A stretch of 64,000 bases of DNA, from assembly GCA_024704765.1 (NCBI GenBank), contig JAKMXF010000001.1:29493-93492 (forward strand). Direction: 5' to 3'. This DNA is from Oopsacas minuta. Its lineage: Eukaryota > Porifera > Hexactinellida > Lyssacinosida > Leucopsacidae. Position 1 is the first letter of the stretch, and each line of letters opens with the position of its first letter. The position numbers and the translations under genes were made by a program. Positions 60,312 to 64,000 of this stretch are shown in pieces. A model generated the notes under the pieces. It did not search any database and was not told where the DNA came from. It saw nothing but the letters and a program-made list of their open reading frames with translations.

Positions 60312-60980
60312 ATGAAGACAGTTAGAACATTCACATCAATAGTCCGTGTGTATACCAGATTCATACATAATACTGTTGTCCTGTCAGCCCCTATTCAGAA
60401 GAAACCTGCTAATTCCTATGCAAGGTTCGTAAAAGATATGTACCATGAGTTTTCACAATCCGAAGAGAAGGCTAAGGCTCCTAGAGTAATGTCAATGATT
60501 GCTAATAAATGGAAGACAATGACAGAAGAAGAGAAAGAAAAATACACACTAGCATATGAGGAGGATAAGAAAGAATGGTTAAAGAATTATGAGAATACTA
60601 CAGATGAAGAAAAAGTAGCTTACAAAGAGAAGAAAATTTTACAAAAGGAAATATTTAAGAATTCTTCCATGTATAAGCAAAAAATGATTGAGGCAGAAGC
60701 TAGAAAAAAATTTCTTAATATTGACTCTAGATCTATTTATATTTTCGAGCGCTATCATTACATACGCAAAGAGTTCTCTAAACTCAATCAAAAGGAAATA
60801 ATGAAGTTAATGATGTATGAATTGAGCAAACTTGATGAGCTTCAAAAGAGACGCCTTGAAAATATTGCCTCTGCAATAAGAGTTAAAGCCAAAGAGAACA
60901 AATTACCGTTAATATTCAATGATCTATACGATGAATGTTATCTTCCTCGATTAGGGGAGAGTATTATGATAAAAAAATAA
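60312..60980 (+). CDS. TFAM-like mitochondrial HMG-box protein (copy 2)
   Basis: A 222-residue paralogue of 59011-59733. The presequence is shortened (MKTVRTFTSIVRVYTRFIHN), lacking about 19 residues of copy 1. HMG box 1 is nearly identical. The linker and HMG box 2 (about 140-205) are diverged: the box 2 core reads YIFERYHYIRKEFSKLNQKE and the tryptophan of HEWNNL is replaced (YELSKLDE), so DNA binding by box 2 may be altered. The C-terminal YDECYLPRLGES still matches copy 1 (YDECYIARPGES), which shows the whole gene is a tandem duplicate, with box 1 either conserved by selection or renewed by conversion. Mitochondrial targeting is likely. Single exon ending TAA. Confidence 0.8.
   Translation: MKTVRTFTSIVRVYTRFIHNTVVLSAPIQKKPANSYARFVKDMYHEFSQSEEKAKAPRVMSMIANKWKTMTEEEKEKYTLAYEEDKKEWLKNYENTTDEEKVAYKEKKILQKEIFKNSSMYKQKMIEAEARKKFLNIDSRSIYIFERYHYIRKEFSKLNQKEIMKLMMYELSKLDELQKRRLENIASAIRVKAKENKLPLIFNDLYDECYLPRLGESIMIKK
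60341..60633 (+). repeat. 293-bp block shared with 59091-59383
   Basis: Second copy of the HMG box 1 block; starts AGTCCGTGTG and ends in the codons for AYKEK. Confidence 0.9.
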
Positions 60981-61311
60981 ATGTATATTTATACATACAA
61001 AATATTGTTCACATCATTGATTGAATATTATGTCCTTTGTATGTGTCATATTATAGTTTACATTCATTGTTTTATAATTAAGAGCTAAAACGAATATACG
61101 TTTGGTATATATCAAACGGACATTCTTTGATAAATCAAAGTTTAATGCATATACTTTCACCCAAAGATTGCTGAACACAGCCATATTAGTTAAATTTATA
61201 ATATTCAGATATGCGAGCTAAACGGAAATTACAATTATATCACAAAATGGGTATACTTAATAGTTTTGGACGATATTTTAAAGCACACCAATATGTAAGT
61301 TATAACTATTA
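60981..61311. other. Short intergenic region
   Basis: AT-rich between convergent genes; no feature recognised. Confidence 0.5.
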
Positions 61312-61816
61312 CTATCGCAATGAAAGCAATGGATCTCTAATAGTACTTTTCCTGTTAGGAATATCGATATATTTCCCAACATTGCTTTCAATAAGTCTCC
61401 TGATAAAGTCTTCGTTGGATACTGTTTCATCAGGATTAGGGAATAATTCAGAAATTAATTTATTCGAAATATTGGGTTTCATCTTTCTCAAATAGAACAT
61501 AGCCATTCTCCCAGAGATAACCCCCGATTTAGTACTAAATAGTGTTCTTGTCATAATGTGATTATATTTCATTTTCGCTCATTCTTTGTATCGGCCAAAC
61601 CTGGTCTAACAGTTCTTCTTTATGACTGATCTTTTTCTTCGGACTACCTTTAGAAATCTGCTTAAATTTTCTTAATTCTCTTTCTAGTCGATTCATCTCT
61701 CGAATAACAGAACCATCTATAAAATCTCTCCCCTCGCAATAAGACTTAACCTCCAGACATTGTTCTATTACCCTGTTGATTATAGTTTTTTCATTTTGTC
61801 TAGGGTTATCCTCACC
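61312..61816 (-). CDS. Unrecognised small gene or gene fragment (two overlapping frames)
   Basis: Two minus-strand frames overlap by 11 nt. The upstream one (61816-61562, 84 codons, no ATG at its beginning) reads EKTIINRVIEQCLEVKSYC and a charged ERELRKFKQISKGSPKKKI segment; it directly follows ACATTAG and so may be a terminal exon. An ideal donor-like GTGAGT lies just before, implying an intron near 33 nt. The second frame (61572-61312, 86 residues from ATG) reads MKYNHIMTRTLFSTKSGVIS, then KPNISNKLISELFPNPDE and DFIRRLIESNVGK, loosely EF-hand-like. I recognise neither. They may be one gene broken by a frameshift or two exons joined by an intron I cannot define. Confidence 0.35.
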
Positions 61817-62185
61817 CTAATGTACCTGTTATTGCTTTTACTCACAGTCCTTGATAGAGCTACGTTTCTTCTAAGATTCTCACGTACATTCAATAATGCT
61901 ATATATCGAACTTCGGCAAATTGTAAGCTATATTTTTGACATGATGAAACAGTAAGAGCTAAGTGTGTAAGCGGGCCTTACATCATACAGAGGGTACAAC
62001 ATAATATACGTATTACATCTTACAGCAAATGAGATTGTAGAGCATAAATCAATATGAATTATATCATAATTTAATTACCTATAAGTAAGACTAAATTTAT
62101 ATATTCAAACATAATAACAATATCAATAACTAACACTACTTGTGAATAATTCAACACACATGATACAAATTGTAGCCAATCTCAA
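61817..62185. other. Short intergenic region
   Basis: AT-rich; no gene or repeat recognised. It separates the minus-strand small gene from the permease pseudogene. Confidence 0.45.
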
Positions 62186-63531
62186 AAAGAAGCTTTATTC
62201 GATCATGATGGTGAAACTTCTCACAGAATAGTTTATTTAGTTCTTGGTTCGTTGGCATATGTAATCGTGTGGCCTTTCTTAGTGTACGATTTCAAATGTG
62301 TCCCATTTGGAAGGATCACAGCGGTTCTTGTGAAAGCTCTCTTGATGGTAATGTTTCAGGTAATCTCACAGGATGATGTGTTTTGTATTTTGGGAGAGAA
62401 TGCCAATTTACAGACCCTTTGTCTGCTTTTGGGTATGATGATATTTGCGTATTATTTGGAGAGAGAAGAAATGTTGTCGTAAGTATTGAGGCCACTAATG
62501 AGAACATGTCGATCCTTCTATGCGATTCTCTGGCTCTTGTGCCTCTTGTCAGCATTCCTATCAGCTCTGATTACAAACGACGCTACCTGTGTCCTCCTAA
62601 CCCCGCTTCTTCTACAAGAACATAAACGTCAAAAGCGCAGCAAGCAAGAATACCTTCCCCTATTGCTAGGCATTGCTACCTCTTCAAACATTGGCAGTGT
62701 AGCTACTGTAATGGGTAATCCTTAAAATGCTTACATTGCAGCCAAAAAGGTATCAGTCTTCATCAACACATTCCTTTCCCTTTTTCTTGCAGCTATGATA
62801 GGACTCGTCATCAACACCTTGCTGCTGTACTATACACATAGCCCTAGTTAATGTCAGGAATATTCACTTAAGGAGATTCTTCTGGTGTTCTATCCTATTC
62901 TTCCTTGCCCTAACAATCATCCTGCTATGTTTCCCAGACGAACCTAACAGCACATACCATTTCGACTTAGGACTGATTCCAGTTGCATGTGCTAGCATCT
63001 TGATGATAATAAACGGAGTTGTGAATAAGGAAAGTGGCAATAGAGTGGTGAGACATATCGACTGGGGGTAATATTACTGTTCTGCGGTTTACTCGTGTGG
63101 TTAGGTGGCTTCAAGAAAACCAACCTTCCCATAGCGCTTTCCTGGTCCTCAAGGATGCAATGAAAATGAGCCAGGTCGGAGGTGTTTTGCTATTTACAGT
63201 GTTTATTATTGTAGGTTCCAACCTGCTCAGTAACGTACCCATGGTATTTCTGATCGTGGACTACATCAGCTGTCTACCAGGAGTGAAAGGGGGACATGCT
63301 AACACACTAGTGACTGGTTTGTTGCTGGCATGGATATCCACAATAGCTGGTAATTTCACACTGTTTGGAAGTGTTGCTAACTTGATAGTTGCAGAAAAGG
63401 CGAAGCAACACATCGACTATCAATTTGGATTCTTCTCGTATTTGTTTTTTGGACTCTTGTCAACATTTGTTGTTTTGTTTGTTGGTCTACCAATTGTTTA
63501 TTTCTTAGGACATCTTGTTGTCAAGATCTAA
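62186..63531 (+). pseudogene. Decayed ArsB/NhaD-superfamily ion permease
   Basis: Multi-pass membrane protein sequence in at least four pieces. The first stretch (HDGETSHRIVYLVLGSLAYV, VFCILGENANLQTLCLLLGM) reaches an in-frame TAA at 62480-62482 and continues in the same frame (LSALITNDATCVLLTPLLL, TSSNIGSVATVMGNP) to a second TAA at 62723-62725. Coding sense resumes as NAYIAAKKVSVFINTFL, shifts frame near 62845 (NVRNIHLRRFFWCSILFF) and again near 63070-63115, and ends with the 63097-63531 frame (VGSNLLSNVPMVFLIV, IAGNFTLFGSVANLIVAE). The SNIG...GNP and GNFTLFGSVANLI half-sites are the two pseudo-symmetric substrate motifs of ArsB/NhaD and related anion or sodium transporters. It is clearly non-functional as one protein here. 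Other genes in the window end in TAA, so stop-codon reassignment is not the explanation. Confidence 0.8.
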
Positions 63532-64000
63532 GTTTTGTTTATGTATATTTGTTTTTATAATTCGTGTATTGATTAGTTACATAGTTTTTCCTCAGACATC
63601 ATATGGTTATATTATACTATGTATTGCATGTTTATACTGTACTGTGAAACTCGCAGGTATTAACTCAATATACCTGGACAAACGAAAGTTTATACAAAAT
63701 AAACTGAGTCGTGGACGCGTGATTCTCAGCTGATTGATTATTACACAGCCCTGCGGAAAAAAAAATTTTATTTGCTGATTGTTATTGCAAAACATTTTCT
63801 AATCCACATTTTAATTCTGATTTTGAATAATGTTGTAAAATATACGTATCACGTCTAGTTTTTTTACAAAATTATTTTTAAATATTGGTTATTTATCGAT
63901 GAATGCATATACCTCTCAAGTAAAATAGTGAAAATCTGGCATTTATAAATTTTTACTAAGAATTACAATAAAATTTTTATTGATAATATAATCTTAGTTA
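63532..64000. other. Terminal intergenic region
   Basis: AT-rich with short frames and an A/T homopolymer stretch near 63756-63770. No gene recognised up to the window edge. Confidence 0.45.

Noticed and set aside
62480..62728. TAA read as an amino acid in the permease
   Set aside because: Several intact genes here end at TAA, and the permease also has frameshifts, so ordinary pseudogene decay fits.

Overview
This is a eukaryotic, metazoan nuclear window with low overall GC. Genes are compact: many have a single coding exon, and several introns are very short (34 to 64 nt). Intergenic stretches are short and carry small non-autonomous DNA transposons. The gene content is animal: exportin-T, a DOCK-D exchange factor, a calumenin-like CREC protein with a KDEL tail, TFAM-like HMG proteins, FOXRED1, STEEP1, MOSPD2 and NHL-repeat proteins. 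Compactness, few introns, repeated NHL genes and acceptor-like AGs just before many start codons fit a sponge, possibly a glass sponge. That placement is inference; no ribosomal or mitochondrial marker is present.

Layout. 0-10 kb: exportin-T 5' part (-), DUF1295 membrane reductase (+), NHL protein (-), NHL pseudogene (+), Ras-like GTPase (-), F-box protein (-). 10-18 kb: a pogo/Tigger-like element, then a six-exon Ig-domain receptor (+) whose 3.35-kb first intron contains an antisense LOG-family gene. 18-25 kb: three choline/ethanolamine kinase paralogues and ESCRT-II SNF8; two of the kinases form a 623-bp inverted repeat. 25-37 kb: PRORP (-), a 2,176-residue DOCK9/10/11-like protein in six exons (-), and a six-EF-hand CREC protein (-). 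38-46 kb: peroxisomal acyltransferase, adrenodoxin-type ferredoxin, MOSPD2 and a CYP4-like P450 (all -). 47-55 kb: RPB5 fragment, USP2-like deubiquitinase, GLTP, a second NHL protein, FOXRED1 and a second CYP4-like P450 (all +). 55-64 kb: STEEP1 and phosphoglycolate-phosphatase-like HAD enzyme (-), two tandem TFAM-like genes (+), an unrecognised small gene (-) and a decayed ArsB/NhaD-type permease (+).

How the genes work together. Most are unrelated housekeeping genes. Three concern mitochondria (PRORP, TFAM-like pair, FOXRED1) and several concern lipids (choline kinases, GLTP, acyltransferase, MOSPD2), but nothing indicates one pathway cluster. The strongest unusual theme is mosaic paralogues. 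The kinase, P450 and HMG pairs each share one sharply bounded, nearly identical DNA block (623, 1088 and 293 bp) while the rest of each gene is diverged. This suggests recent gene conversion or partial duplication. A second theme is possible spliced-leader trans-splicing: about a dozen start codons lie 0 to 8 nt after a TAG or CAG, and the NHL and FOXRED1 genes are 12 nt apart.
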